Assembly (NCBI GenBank): GCA_027604005.1 | Contig: JADGJT010000017.1 | Location: 1 to 64,000, forward strand | Length of the DNA stretch: 64,000 nt | Reading direction: 5' to 3' | Origin: Dinochytrium kinnereticum | Lineage: Eukaryota > Chytridiomycota > Chytridiomycetes > Chytridiales > Chytridiaceae | Shown: positions 19,405 to 34,450 of the stretch, one piece after another | How the letters are laid out: each line of letters begins with the position of its first letter | Numbering within the stretch: the stretch's first letter is position 1 | The notes under the pieces: model-generated | The model's input: only the letters and a program-made list of their open reading frames with translations | Database searches by the model: none | Told to the model about the DNA's origin: nothing | Made by a program: the position numbers and the translations under genes

Positions 19405-22400
19405 ATGGACGTCCACAATGAAGGGGTCCGAATACTTCAAGCCCTGCGGCAGTCCCCAGAAAATGCTGACATGTTTATGATTGACCTTCAATCATTGGTC
19501 TCGGAGACTTCAGAGGCAGATATTGGTGTGTTTGATACTCTGGCATGCATTAACGTAGAAAGCTGTTGTCTTGGACTCGCTATTTGACAAGGAATTTGGG
19601 ATCCTTTCTATGCTTCGAAACGGAGATGTTATCAACGCCAAGGCAAAAACCATCGCCTTGAAAATATTGAGCGATCTCTTCACGGATCATAGTACCTTAT
19701 TGAAAGAACGCGCATTGGACATAACGGTGAATAAAGTTTTAGTTCTTTCTTTGACCTCCCTCGATTAGGCACTTTGCTCGTTCATTTTCAACTCAAAAGA
19801 GGGAGCTCCCGTTAAGAAGGGATGTGTTAACGTTCTCTCAGCCATTATCGAGGCAAGGCTTTTGGAACAACCGGTGGTCAGCAATCTGTTTCAATCCTAC
19901 ATGAAACTCTACACGCAATACGAGAACAAATACGTTGCTTCAGGTTGGGTTTACAATTAATCTGAATCTCATAGCTTTCAAGTGAAAGCGGCACTTTTGG
20001 AAATGTTTGGCAGCATAAGTCGCTTTTATCCAAAGGCGGTTGATGACCATAATGTCCTGAAACGAAAATATTTATACACGATCGATGTACTTCTAAAGAG
20101 CCCGAAACCAGAGCTTGAATTAATTGCTGGGGCATTGAAAGGCCTCTCGGAGTTTCTTTATTCATTCGAAGTTTCAAAGAGTGAGCTCATGCGATTCCCC
20201 TTTAAAAGGTGCGCCTTTCCCCTAATACGTATTATTCATAGGTGAGCTCGACCAGATTTTCAACATCGTCAAGCTTTCGATATTGCCGGTAGAAAGCATG
20301 ACGCGTTTTGCGATTGCTCTTGGTATGTAACATGTCTGGCCAAACTAATTTTGTTCTAGCCGGTCTGCGATTATTTCAACTTCATGCTGAGAAGTTCCGC
20401 GATTTTTTCTTAAGAAATGACGAAAAGAAACTCATTTTGAGTATTCATAGCTGCCTTCGACAAATGTGTGATCACAAAAACACGGATCTTAGTAAAGCTG
20501 GGTTCCGTTGTATAGACTCCTTCATCGTCCAGGTTTGCATCGTCTGTAAATATATGCCGTAATCTAACGTTTCTAGATTTCTTTAATTCTCACCGATACT
20601 TCCGTTGGTGAAGACCTTCGGCGCGATATTTTTTGGGTGATTGGTGATGTCTGGAATTATGGGCTGACTATAAATAGTACTTCATGCGAAATCTTATAAC
20701 GGTTATAAACACACCGAACGCGTCCTTTAAGGATATTGCGCAAGCGATTAGGTCGATTGGCAAATTTACAGACCCCATTCGAGTTTTTATGAGCGTAAAC
20801 GAGTATCAAGGTTTAATGGAGGTCATTTGCGTAAAAGCTTCCTCGGCCGTCAATAGGTAACCCTATCAGTTTTAATCAATGTTCACCTTAAAAGCTATTC
20901 GGGATACGATCTCGTACAGCAAGTTGGGGCTTTTTTCACCTCTTTTGCCTCTCTTATCACCCTTATCGCAAAAATTGAAGGATCTTCTTTGTCTGTTTCA
21001 GGTATCCTGCTTTTTGACCGCTTGCCTCTTACAGATTAAGACTCGCTTTGCGCTATCTTGCTAGAAAATTTCGCAAAAATAAGAGAGAGTCAGCGCCGAG
21101 CTCTTATGGAGTCTTTCACTTCATTTCTTTACAGTATCTACAAGAAAAGCCATATTTTTCAGCCTTTTTGGCGAAAGATAGGTGAGACTGTGCCAAAATC
21201 TTCGATGTCTAATATCGCCTTAGCTTTGGATGCTCTAGTTCGAACTTGTTCCGAGCCTCCTTTTGTCGAGGAAACCATATTACCACTTTTAGCCGCGCAT
21301 GAAGAGTATTTTGATTTCTGGGTATTGGTCCTTCAAGGCTCCGTACAATTCACGTCAAAGGAGAAAGCTCCTAAAGGAAAGAATTTCACAAGTGCTTTAT
21401 ACGACGAGATTCTGTACAGCATGTTTGATTTGATGTCAAAATTGGATCTCCGACTGAAGCGCGTCCTTGAGGACTCAGACGTATCGGAGCCTGTAACCCC
21501 CGGTGATGAGATCAGCAATATCACGGCTGAAAATGCAGTAGATCACGCCACTTTAAATAACTTTGCCATTTTTGCTGAATCCTTTTTCTCTAAAGCGGCT
21601 CCAGACGAGTTTTTGAGATGGATTGGCCAGTTTGGTGAAAAATGCATTAGCTACTCTGCAAAATTTCCACTCGTCAGTAGCTTCTACAAACTTTTGGCGA
21701 TTGTTTTGAAGACTTGTAAGAGAGTGTCATATTTCTCGGATATCTCGACTTTGGATAGACCAAATTTAAATGTAAAGACTTGTGGAATACTGAAATTTTT
21801 AACTAGTGGAGAAGGTGCCACTACTAACGGAGAGAAGCGTGAAGGCGCGGCAACTGTCGATGTTTTCCTCATTTGCTCTTGAGGTTTTACTAAGAATGGA
21901 ACAATTCAAAGATGATCTGCTGTCGTCATGTCTTCGGGTTCTTTTGGTTTGCCCTCGAGAAGTTTTGGAGCTCTCAAAAGTTACGAAGCCTCTACGTCGG
22001 GCGCTGAGTCTTGGTCTTAGTTATACCCCACTTGCTACCCTCGCGCTTGACACCATAGAGGAGTGGCTTGCGGCCTACAGTTTGCCTGAAGTCACCTCTG
22101 TAATCAAAGAAATCTTGCCTTGCTTTATGGATTATTTGTCAAGTTACAACGATACGATGGAAGAATCTACATTGGCAAGCTCAGGTCGTCGGATCAAAAG
22201 TAGACCGCGTTACAAAAAAACGTATACATCGGAGGTAGTTCCTTATTGGATCATTAGTGTATTAATGGGTTAGAAGGAGGAAGCAACGCCTTCTGGATTG
22301 CGCGATGTCATTATTAGGATTGGGACTGTTATTGGGCAGCTGGGAGGCTTCAAGTCTCATTTGATTATGGATTCAAAGAGCTCGGATTTGACATCGTGGT

Positions 22401-25400
22401 CTTCACCCAAAAAGGTTTTGTTTAAGTTTCCATTCCAAGACTTTTTTCTTGAAATTTACCTTGGTAAGCACAAGACTAGCGCTAAATATTTGCCTAGGAA
22501 TCCATTTAACCCCCTCGCCTTTTTTTTTGTTTTTAAAAATATTAGATGAGCTTCTTCCTACTGTTGTAACTCTAGCCGAGAATTCAGCTGACAGGCGAAC
22601 CAAAGTCGCCGCCTGCGAGTTTCTCCATTCCGTGATTTTGCTTATGATTGGTGGTAGCCAGAGCTTATCAGAATCTGGAGCTCAAGTAGAACTATTGAGT
22701 TTTTTACTGCTTTAACATTCCTAGACACCTTTCCATGACCTTTATGCCAGAATATTCCCAGTTATTCTTCGACTCTCAGTTGATTTAGATCAAGTCACTC
22801 GAGAACTGTTTCGGCCCTTGACTTTTCAAATAATTCATTGGCTCACGAAAAATAGCCGCTACGAAAATCCCGAAACCATGGCTTTATTGAAGTGCTGCTT
22901 TGATATGTTAGCAAGCGATACAAGTAATGTAAGATTGCGTCTATTTCGCCCCTTTAAAGCGCGTGTTAATGTGCCTTATTAGCTTAGAGATTTCGGTAGC
23001 GACTGCATAGCGGAATTTTTTAAGTGGTCAATCAAACATTCAAGTGATAAAGTAAGCTCCTTTTTTTGTATAAAACGTGACCAGTATATTTTAGGGACTC
23101 GAGCAAAATCCTATGAATGTTAAATCTCTATTGAAGCGATTCTATCAACTATGTCAGCATGTCAGCCCTCAAAAGCGCCTTGGAGCCAGCCTTATGTTTG
23201 GGAAAATATACAAAAATTTTAGGGAGCATGAGACGCTGCTGGATCAGTTCGCTTTTGAAATATTGCACTATCTTTTATTCTCGGTCAAAATTGGTTCAAG
23301 AGAGGATGATCAGCTCGGTATTGTACCTACTTTCGAGCATTATTAACTTTGCAGGTGTTTCCTCGAAGTCTGACATTGCACTTAAACATATTGTGAAGAT
23401 TATAGTAAATAAGAGCAGTGTCTTTACCAAAGAAAGTCAGCGTCGCCGTATGTTTCCCGGACTTAAGGTGAACACCCTAGATGGTGTGATGAATTGGTTA
23501 TTCAACGAGATCGGTTCTGGGGATGGTCGATATTGCCTCCATTGCATCCATATATTAGAGGAATTTGCAAAAAAAACAACATGTAGCAATTCGAATTTTC
23601 GTGGGCTAACTTCTTAGACTCAACAGGAAGGAAGTTTATCATGGAGAAATGTCGAATGGATCCTGATATCGTCATCCGAAGAATAGAGGAGAATGAATTG
23701 ACTTCGAAGCAAATTAACGAATCTACTGGCGTTGGCTCTGATACGGAAAAATGGCTTAAAAGTGTAGAACTCGTTCTCGATTGCTACTGTCCAATGCTTC
23801 AACTGAAGCATATTGATCCAAGTCTCATTTTGAACTCCCATATTAGTAAGATATTTTCTAAGATATCCCTCTTTGGAAGTTACGTCGAGAACTCTACTCG
23901 AAAATTCACCGATGTGAATCATCATCATTCGATTTTGGTATTGCAAAAGGCTATCTTCACACGAATTCTGCAGTTCTTTACCTTGTTGTCTCATTCGGCT
24001 GAGCATATTAGAGCTTTTGCCCAGTTAATTGAAGAATTTCTACCATTTGTGGCACTTATAACTTTCCGACCTTCGGCAGTATGTTGTAATATCGACGTGG
24101 GAAATGAAAAGCGAGACCTACACACTTTATTGGCGAATTTTTTTTCCAGGTTGCGTGAAAAACTATATCAACCCGACATGAGCCGGGTCACTGGAATTCT
24201 TGGAGAAACGCTGTCAAAAAGTTTATTCTCATACACGGATTCCACATCAAAGGATATTTTTATTTTCCGTGAGATCTTATTTGGTCTCAGCGTGCTGGCA
24301 TCTTCCGGTTGCTTGCTCGATGTTATGAATGCTGCAAACGGTGTGAGTTTCCAAGGCCTGTACAACGAAATTCAGATGTTATTTCCGTCATCGGATAGCG
24401 GGAGCTTGGCCATGCAAGATTTCTTTTCCGAGTCGATGGAGTTCATATTGATGTTTTCGGATTTTGGATCAGACGCCCTTTTCAGCTTTTTGGTATACTC
24501 TTCTTTCTTTTATCTTGAAACCGAGTAATCTATTTCAGGAATTATCATCCAACAATAGTGAAAAATCTTGTAGTCTGGTCCAGAAATATTCCTTCACTGT
24601 AAATACTTTTCGCTTGGTGCACTTTAATCCTATCTAGATTGCAAAACCATGCACGTACAAAATCTCAGAATATCTTCCATTTCTCGAGAATAATGTTGAG
24701 CATATCGCAATACGTTCTATTTTGGTCAGTATTATCGAGTATCTCTATGCCGAACAACGTAACCCTTCATGCCCTACTGTACTGAAAGAGGTTTTATTTC
24801 TTCATTAAGCTTGTCTAAATTTGGAGAGATTTTCGGCAGTGCTTGCCTTCGTCGAAAATACTTTTGCTTTACTACCGTCGAAAACCAAAGAGATAATTCC
24901 CTTATAATATGGAGGGCATTGTCACTGCTAGACCCTAGTTTTCTTTCAGCTGCCTTATCATCGAATGATCTCGTTAAGACAGCAATGTCAAAGTCGCTGA
25001 TATCGGCGATAAGTTCAAGCTCCCAGCTACGAGCGCTGAACGATTATGTGCCATTTCTACCTATTTTGATAGGGCCCGATAACGAAAGTGAGGTAAACAA
25101 GTAGACCAATGAAGGAACATATTTAATTCGGAGAATATCAGGTTGAGGGAGTATTAAACTCAATCATTGCGGATAAATTCCCCTTAAAACCATCAGATCT
25201 TGAGCAGGATGTTGATAAGTACGAGTTTTGAATAATCGATACTAAGTTTTTGAAGATATTCAGAGTATTCATTAATTATAAATTCCCTTATTCTTGCTGC
25301 CATGAAGTGCAACCAAAGTGTTGTTATTGAAAAGGCCCTGTTCTACCATTTGTGTCAAGAAGAGACACATCTGCTTGCATTATCATATCGTAATGTAATT

Positions 25401-28400
25401 TCTCAGAAGGCTAGACGGGGCCATACCACAGTGCGGGAATCTATCGTAAAGTTCTCCTACGAGTATATCACAGATACACATTTGGACTTCTGACTTTTTA
25501 CTAGCTTTGTTTTTGATCAGAACATAGCAGTAGATTTGAGAACTTCCTGTGCAAATTTGGTTTTGCTTCCCACTCTGGACTTCATGCCACCTGGAGATCT
25601 GCTTGATTTCTTTATTAGGAATATTGGCGACATCATGAAGCCATTATCAAGCTCGTTACCGGATAAGGGAAAGGATTTAAGAGATGCAGCCTTGATGAAA
25701 ACCATCTGCTTTGAATTGATGAGAATATCCTTTTACTTCCCGCCTTCTACATAGCTTGCCATTGTTTTCACCTCTTTCGAACGTTATCTTATCTTTAACG
25801 ACTCAAAACATATGCTATTCAAGGCTTAACTCAGCAGAGTATCACTCTAAAACAGGAAAGGTTTTAGCTGCATTCCTGGGGAAGGGAAAGTTGGGCGAAA
25901 AGGAGTTGACTATTGCGCTTATTAAGGCAGCAAACGAATTTAAGAAAGGTATAAGTACGGAATTAGAGAGCCGAATAAGGCAGTTATATGCTTGTACTGC
26001 ATATAATGCACTCGCGACTGCTTTGCTCTCAACTCAGTCAACATCTAAGGTAATGCCATAAATACATTATATAATAGTAATATGTAGGTTGATGTCTTTA
26101 CTGTGTATCTATTCGCTGAAAAGCCTGCTCTATGGGAATATTTAGTGGATATAACTGTAGGTTTTTGCACAGTTTTTAAACTGACGACCTTAGCTTCCCT
26201 TTTTTATATCTCCTGAAATAGATCAAGCTGTTAGGAGCACTATAATGCAAATGGACGCGAATAGAACCTTTAAGGAGCAAGATGCCGCGAGGAATCAAAG
26301 AGCCAAATACTTGTCCTCACAGTACTTGTTTGAGAGCACATTGACTCAGGTAGACGGACTCTAAACATGCCTTTCCTTATCACAGTTTAGTCCTTAGATC
26401 TGCAAGCCAATGTAATCGATCTACAGCATTCTGTGGAAATTGCGGCGGTTGATTCTCAACCAAGGAGGTAAAATTGTACTCCTAAATTCAACCTAACACA
26501 CAAAGAAATTACATTTTCTTAGACCCTGTAAGATCCCCATAAGATTGATGATATGTAATTTTTCTTCGTTTATTTGTCTCATTAAAGAATGATCCATATC
26601 GAGGGCATTCAAGCCTGCCGATTCTCAATGATCTTCTACCAAAGCTTGTTAACCCAACCGAGAATGGAGAAATGCCGCTTTGGATGAAAAACCTTCTAGT
26701 TAAAGCAGAGCGAAGAGGTTTGCCTTATCATCTCGATAGTTATAACCTATAAAGACACGCACTTGCATGTAAAGATTTTTTTTGCACATATCATTTTGTC
26801 GGTCCCGGCTCTATTCAAGCCATTTGCAAAGAATTGGTGGAGAATCATCGCAAGTTTACTAGCAATAGGCGGGTCGTTTGGGACTGGTATTAATTACCTT
26901 GTTGAGGTATGATTCTCAAGAATTCATTTACTAAATATGCTAGGAATTATCCCTTCTTCTCATCGAATGGACAGATGAGATTAAAAGTTCTCTTGAGGAT
27001 GGTGATAGGGATTCTATACTGTCCATAATGGTTTGCAGTGAAAATGGTGATGAAGTCTAAACAACCATAACTAAAGCGATATTTTGTTGAAAACGCAATT
27101 GCTGAGCAAAAGTTTGAGATACGCAAGAATATACGCCTTTTTCGAGGGCTTGTAGAGCTTTTTGCGGAAAAGGCTATTGCACCCACAGTTGTCTTTCTTT
27201 CATACATATCAGTCATTAATTTATCTTTTAGGATTCACTCTTCCGACTCCTGGCATTTAGGGAAAAAACGGCGAATGGATCTGCGAAAAGCTCGGTAATC
27301 ACTGGTATATTTTTACTGCAAACATTTGCTGTAAACCAAATTCCGCCGTACGACATCAGAGGACTTCGTGACGAGACTATATCCAGACAAGACTTTTTCG
27401 GCGCTGTTTTTTCACACTTGATAGGATCTTTATCAGAGAGGTATATACCCTGTGCTGAATGCGTTGGGTCTATTATGAAGGTTTCCGAGCGCGACCCTGA
27501 AACATTCAAGCTTTTAGAAGACGGGCTGCATTCTAAGGTTCCAAAATAAATGAGTTTGAGAGCTAATAGTTTAAGCTCAATGAACTTTACACGAAGTCAG
27601 ATCGCTCGAATCTGAAGCCATTCGTAGTGGTTATAAACAAGATTAGCTTGAGCTTTCCTAGAATTTTAAAATCAAATTACAAGAGGCTCCTTTATATTTT
27701 CCCTCGATTGGATGTTGATCTAAAGGCAAAGTGTTTGGAGTCTTTATTATCATGGAGCGGTAAACCTTTATTTTCCTGCCAATACATTAACTAAAGAAAG
27801 ACGAAATTGACGATCTGTTCCCTGAGCTTATGAATTTGAACCTAGAGGCTTTGCTGAGGCATAGAGATGTGGAATGCCAAACTTTTACCCTCCGGATTCT
27901 TGCTACTATATCGGAACGTCTTAAATCCGGCGAAGTTTCCATGTTCATTTCGACAGCTATTGAAACCTTTTTACATCATCCCTCAGAGCGATGCCGTGCA
28001 GCCTTCTTCTCGTTGATCTATCAATTGGATAAAGCTGGAAAGTTTTCCGGATTAGATAAAATGATGGATCAGCTTGTAAAAAGAGCCTTTTTGGTTGGAT
28101 TGAACGATCCCGATGCTGGCATAAGACAGAGTATGTCAGAATACGTCAACAGCACGATGTTTGGCAGTAAATCTCTTCTTGATCGTGTCGTAGAGATTTT
28201 GAGGTGGTAATGGCGGCTTCTTTATTCTCTAAATTCGTTAGAGACTGGTATATTCCTCAAATGGAAGACGAGTTTTTGGCGTGCAGCTTGGAACTGATCC
28301 TTGCAGCCTCGGAAAATTCGCCCTCTTATTCAGAAAATATGTATTCATCCCTCTCTGGAATGATATTCAACGACAAAAACATTATCATTGACAACACATG

Positions 28401-31400
28401 GTCTAATAATCGCTCAATGCAGCCTTTATTTGCTGCTACGTTAGCTCAGGATTCCGGCGTGGTATGTCCTTCTTTACGAGCGATATGCTTAAATACTCTT
28501 AAGCACGCCAATTCAGAAGGGATAGATGTTGAAGGCGGTGTTAGAGCTACCCAAGACATGATCTGGACTCCAACCCAAGGTGGTTAAGCCATCGTATTTT
28601 ATCCCATACTAACAATGGGCTAGATTTGTCTCCTTCGCTTGCTCGTCAGATCTACACACTTTCGACTCCAGAATTCGATAGGATGCCCTCTATATCAAAA
28701 GCAAGAGAGACGCGTTCTGGAGGGTAGATTTAAAGATACAAATGTCGCTAATGATCGTAGAACCGCGCCGAAATTATTGAGGCCCTTGCGATTCTCGAAA
28801 TCTCAGGAGGATGATTCACGATTTTACTATGCAGATGAGGCGGACAGGCGAAAAAAGCGCCAGAGGAAGATGATAGAGCAGCAAAAGCAAGCTCGTGAAA
28901 GGAAAGTGACTTTGTTCCGGAAATATAGAGAGGGTGAACTTCCCGATATAGAGATTAAGTATAAAGATGTCATCTTACCTCTCCGCGCCTTGATCGGAAG
29001 GGACACAGATATTGCTATGACCCTTTTTGCGTCGCTTTTTACGGAGATTCATTCGCGAGCTGGCGAGGTATGTCGCTTTCTCCATAAACCTAATTTTAAA
29101 TGCTTATTCTGGGTGGCTCGACATGGCACAGAAAGAAGTTTGGCATGACAAGAAGATAGCTTTTGAAGACGGGGTCAAATCGCTTCTCAATCAATCATCC
29201 ACCTATGTCCCGTCATTCATCGGTTCGATGTTGAAAATATGCCATGACATCTCAGACGTACGATGTAAAATTGATACTCAAGTTATTGCGCGTGTTGCAG
29301 ACGGTAGCGCGAATTACCACTTGGGAGTTTTAGTAATGTGAGCCATTTTGGATTGTAGCCGTGTAATTTGCTTGACTGTTAATATTTCCACAGTGAAAAG
29401 ACTCTGATGTCAGCACCAACAGTCATAAGTAAGGAAAATATCGGATTCTTAAGTAACCAATATAATAGGTTCAAAGCGTGTAAAGACGTCGACGAGATCG
29501 CTAAAAGATGATGCTATTGGATGGATAGAACTCGCAAAGCTTTACAAAGGCCTTGATCTCAATGAGATATATAGAGGAATATACGAGACGCATGCGTCAT
29601 CAAGCTACGTAACGAAAGGTACATGGTTTTTTAGATGAGAAGTATAACCGTATCACAGACGGGATCGCCGCAGAGCTGATCGGTGATTTCGAAAAGGCAA
29701 AGAATATGTACCTAGAAGGTCTACGCGGTGAAGATATAGAGGCAAACAAGTCAGAGGTTGGTTTGGTCGGTAGTAACAATGAATTAAGGCTATTTTAGCC
29801 AGAGCTATGGGCTATCTCGCGTCTTAGATGCTTTCAAAAGTTAGGAGAATGGGAAATCCTCACGGATTCCATTTATGCCGATTTTGATGGGGACCTTACG
29901 CAGATATGGACAGATGAGAAAAGTGAATTGTATCTAGCCTACCTGTTTAAGGGGTTACTGATAAGAGCTGCCTCAAACCCGAAAGATCGTACGTATGGTT
30001 TGCTAGAGATATATCTGATAATTTCTTCAGATCGCAAGCATCTCCAAGATTTTCTTGATTATGCTAGAGGTGATCTGGCGAGACGGTAAGTTTTGCGTGT
30101 CTTCATAGCACCGCATATTAAAAATTTATAGAACTAAACTTGAAGACCTTTTACCCTATGGTAATCTCTCGTTTACGAATTATCTAATTATCTAATTGAA
30201 AAAAGAACTTGCATGCGAAGCTTTTTTGAAGTCTGACTATAACCTAAGCAGATACTTTGTTCATAAAGCGATTTTGGGATTTTTAAGCTCTTTTTCAAGT
30301 CTCCAGGCATCGGCTACAGGTGCTAGACTGGATCTCCTAGGAAAACTGCAGCCGGTAAATATATAGAGTATGAATTTCATTAAATCATCAGATTTGTGAA
30401 TTGAGAGAATGCCTTGACGTCTTAAATAGTGGACAATCAAACTCTAGCGTCATCAGCATTTTGGATAAATGGCGCAGCCGGTAAAGTGCGTAGATAGCTC
30501 GCATCTCATGCAGACTAGATTTCCTTCGTTCAAACTCGACCTTATTGAAGTGTGGGATGAGACGTTGACAGCACGAAAGTGGATGATGCAGAAACTTTTT
30601 AAAGGGGCCGTATCCAACATGAAGAGAGTCAAGGAGGAGCATTTGACGGTACAATACTTAGCGACTGCAAAGGCTGCCAGAAAGCAGCATCTGTTTTCGG
30701 TTGCGGAGAGATGGCTAGCAGCAATTGAGCGGTCTTCGGGGTCATTCCACCCAGATTTCAGCTATGAGTACTGCAAGTTGATTCTCCAGAAGTTTGCGCA
30801 GGAACATGACATTAAGTTAAAGGTGGAGCTTATTGATAACGCTCTGCGTCATCTTTCTTTCTTCAAGGTAAACGAGACATTCTCAAAGGCGGCTCGATAA
30901 AAAACCGACTCTTAACTCTGGCCCATTAACAATACGTCCCACAGCATGATATCCTAGCTCTTGATGAAATGACGAAAGGCCGTTTTCAGATTCTGCAGCT
31001 AGGCGTCCGAGAACGTCTTGTTCATTTTGTTTCAGGAAGCGATTCGGAAAGGGTGGTGGCAGCCATGCGAAGTCACCGAACAGTATTCACAAGCGAGATT
31101 GATGGATATTTAGGACTGGATGCCATTATAAAACATCTGTCAGCAACCTCTCTGGCAGAGAGTTGGGGTGAGCATGATCTAGGTATAGATCTAGGCGACA
31201 AAGAGGTATTTCACTTAGTCAAATTCATAGCTCTGTATTCTAAATTAAAATGAGGCCCTTAAAACACGCCAAAAATACTATTACAAATTCTCGAGCTTCT
31301 TGGATAGAATCCTTCGTGCCTTTGAATCTAATAGTATCTCGGAGGTGGGTTATAACGCTTTTTCTGTTACGGTTTTACTGAAAGCCATGTGGAATTTAGA

Positions 31401-34313
31401 AATCATTCAATGCCGATCAGGTCGTCCAAGGCGTCATTACAGGTGTTCTTCGGTCAATGCGTAGTGGGTCGCTTAAGGCGACTGACTTGTTTCCGCGTTT
31501 GTTACAAATAATTGAACTTTATGACACGAGTATTGATGCGTTTTCGCAGGAGGTAACCTTTTCATCTTGCTTTCTGCTTTCTTCAACCTAACCGGGATGT
31601 AGTCTGCCAATATTCCCACATGGATGTTTCTGAAATGGCTTCCCCAAATGACCGCGCTAATGGATAAGAAGAGTTGGGAGAAGGTGTATTCTATTTTAAA
31701 GAAGGTTGCCGAAGTTTACCCCGACGCTCTTCGATTCCCGTTCAACATCAGTTGCGAGCAGTATAATATAGATAGGATAGACCAAAAGAATAAGATCGCG
31801 ATCGATTCTCTTAGAGGAATTTTGGACTCTCCGATGGTTTCGACTCTTATTCGTGAACTTCGCCGACTTCAGGATCCGATTCATCTGTTTAAAGATTGCT
31901 GCGAGCGGATTGAGGTAGGAGTCTAATGCTGCTTGACGGGGGTGATTTGCTGTGCCCGCAATTTCCGCTCTGTAGGACTTTTTTTAAAACCTTTTTGATT
32001 CAGGCTCTTATCGCATCACAGGAGGTTCATAAGAGATCAAAGATAGTAGATGAGCTAAAGGCCTTTGAAAGCATTTGCCTTGAAAAACGCGGCGGCATTG
32101 GACTTATTGATATCCTTATTTGACGGCTTCCTTTAACCTTTAATCATGTATTATCCTTAACCGCCTCAGAACGCAAAGCATTCAGCGCCAAACATAGCTC
32201 GGAACTTTTGAAGATCATCAGTAAGAGAATTTTAGCAAGTTGAGCTAATCTTTTCGCTATAATTCAGAGCGTTTCGAAACTGAGGAAGAGAAAAGGTTTC
32301 CTGACATTCTGAAAACTCTGGCAGGGTACAAAGCCAAAATCGGAGGTGAAGGAGAGTCAAAGGCAGGAGTAAACGACCTTAAAAGCTTTTCATTCTGGCT
32401 TGAGGCCTATCATTCGGCTAATTTTAAGGTTGGCTTTTCTCATTTTGACTTTCTGAAGTATGCAGAGAAGTTTAACTACCTTTTGTTTCAGGGCTCGGAG
32501 ACAGTTGAAATACCTGGTCAGTATGATGGGGAAATCAAGCCGGATATACGTTGTCACGCGAAGATTCTTCGATTCTCTCCTAGTGTTTTGGTTATGTCGT
32601 CAATGAGGAGGCCTAAGCGGTTGAAAATGGTCGGCGACGATGAAAAATCTTACCCATGGCTCGTAAAGGTAATATCTCATGAATGAACAATATTGATTGA
32701 GAAAGGGAGGGGAAGATCTACGTCTCGATCAACGTATTCAGCAAATGTTTGCGATTATGAACAAGTTGATGGGTATGAACTCATTCTGTGTGCGCAGTCG
32801 GATATCTTTGATCACTTACAAGGTATTATGATATGTGCTTCATATTTGTTTTATTTGCTGGCGCTAAGCACTCTGTTAGGTTATTCCGATGAGCAATAGT
32901 TTGGGTATCATTGAGTGGGTAGATGGGACAAAGCCTTTAAAAGCTTGTATGGCTGAAGGCGAAGGATTTGATAGTGCCTTTAAAGGTGCCCAAAAGGTTT
33001 ACAGCGAGTTTATTAAGGGTTACGGGAAATCCAACCAACCAATCGTTTCATGTAATCTAACGATTTCCTACTTCAGCTGTTTTTAAAGGATAACCTTTTC
33101 TCCTGCCTATTCCAACTTTCTTAACACCTCCTTTTTTATCCTTTGAATAATATAGGCTTTGATCCTTACCTTCAAACTGCGAAACGCGCTGATGTCTTAA
33201 AGACAATGGAAACCCTATATGCACGCACACATCGATCGTATTTGACCGAGTTTTTGCAGAAACTTTCATCTTCCCCAGAGGCCTATTTTGAAATGCGACT
33301 GAATTTCTCAAACAGCCTTGCAGCTCTCAACATCTGCTCGTACCTGCTCGGTATTCTTCTATTTTGTTTTCTCCTTAAACTCAACAATTTCTTTTTAGGA
33401 ATCGGCGACCGGCATTTGGATAACTTCTTGGTTGATTTGAAGTGGTATGCTATGGAAATCCTTGCTTTCGGCGTTTAATGATATTTTATCAGCGGTCAGA
33501 TCATTGGGATTGATTTCGGCCATGCATTTGGGTAGGCTTTAGATTCGAGTCGTTTTTTCCTTGTTTACAACATATAAAAGGTCGGCCACAGAAGTTCTTC
33601 CTGTCCCAGAGCTCGTTCCTTTCCGTCTAACAAAGCAAATGGAACGTCTTATGGAGCCTCTTGGTGTTGCAGTCATGCTTAAGCGCCCTATGACACATGT
33701 ACTATCAGGTAGACTTTGTCGTATATCCAGGGCTAACTTGTTTTTTGCAGCGATTCAAGAAGGAAAAGCAAATTTATTGAACGCCCTCGATATCTTTGCA
33801 AAGGAGCCCTTAATTGAGTGGAGGAAGTTTGCAGCTAATCTTGCGAAACGGCAAGGTAGACCCTCGTTGCCTGCATTTGCGAAAAATGACTTTTCTCAGC
33901 CAAGCATGCGAACTCTCAAGAATCAGTTGACCAATCCTCCTCCTACGCTGTCCCAGAATGGTACCCACAGAAAAAACTTGCAATAGCCGCTCGAAAGCTT
34001 GACCTGGAGAACCCCATATGTGAGATTGGCAAACCCAAAACAAAGACAAAAACACACTCCATATGCTCAGCTATTAATACCCTATGCTTTACATACAGAT
34101 ATCACTCTCGACGAACTTTCAGCCGGACACGAGAAGAAGAAATTCTTCAAAAATGTAAGGAATGTTGTGTTGGGTGAACCAGGTGCCTGCCAGAGAAGTA
34201 CTTTCCCCAAAACTTGTCAGTCTGCTGCTGATCAAGTTGAATGCTTGATTGATCTCGCGACGGATCCAGATGTACTGGGGAGAGCCTGGTTGGGGTGGTC
34301 GCCATGGATGTGA
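19405..34313 (+). CDS. PRKDC: DNA-dependent protein kinase catalytic subunit (DNA-PKcs)
   Basis: Giant PIKK that binds Ku at DNA ends and drives non-homologous end joining. The 14.9-kb gene is split by dozens of introns of about 45-80 nt; joined, it should approach the 4,128 residues of the human protein (my rough estimate is 3,700-3,900). It begins MDVHNEGVRILQALRQ. Helical HEAT repeats fill about 19.4-28.6 kb. At 28.8-29.1 kb lies the block YREGELPDIEIKYK before LPLRALIGRD, diagnostic of DNA-PKcs rather than ATM, ATR or TOR. The FAT region spans about 29-32.3 kb. The kinase has EIPGQYDGEIKPD, SMRRPKRLKM, GGEDLRLDQR, GIGDRHLDNFLVD and IIGIDFGHAFG. The FATC tail ends DPDVLGRAWLGWSPWM. I saw no frame break that an intron does not explain, but did not verify every exon. 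Confidence 0.93.
32483..33985 (+). other. PI3/PI4-type kinase domain of DNA-PKcs
   Basis: Exons in this span encode the entire catalytic lobe pair. The substrate-facing EIPGQYDG is followed by the ATP-lysine region (YPWLVK, GGEDLR), then VIPMSNSLGIIEWVDGT. The catalytic loop GIGDRHLDN and the activation segment DFGHAFGSATEVLPVPELVP come next. All catalytic residues (D and N of the loop, D of DFG) are intact, so the enzyme should be active. Confidence 0.9.
34215..34313 (+). other. FATC motif of DNA-PKcs
   Basis: Encodes SAADQVECLIDLATDPDVLG then RAWLGWSPWM and a stop, the family-standard 30-residue FATC tail with a W-x-P-W-M end like that of human DNA-PKcs. Confidence 0.9.
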
Positions 34314-34450
34314 ATTGCTTTTTGGCGTTATATGTTGAATTATAGCCCAATATTGCATGTACATGTTCTGATGTATTTTTATTAAATTGCACATGAAACA
34401 ATTACTTTGACCTAAATCATAAATGTCTCGTCAAATATCTTTGTCCGTTG

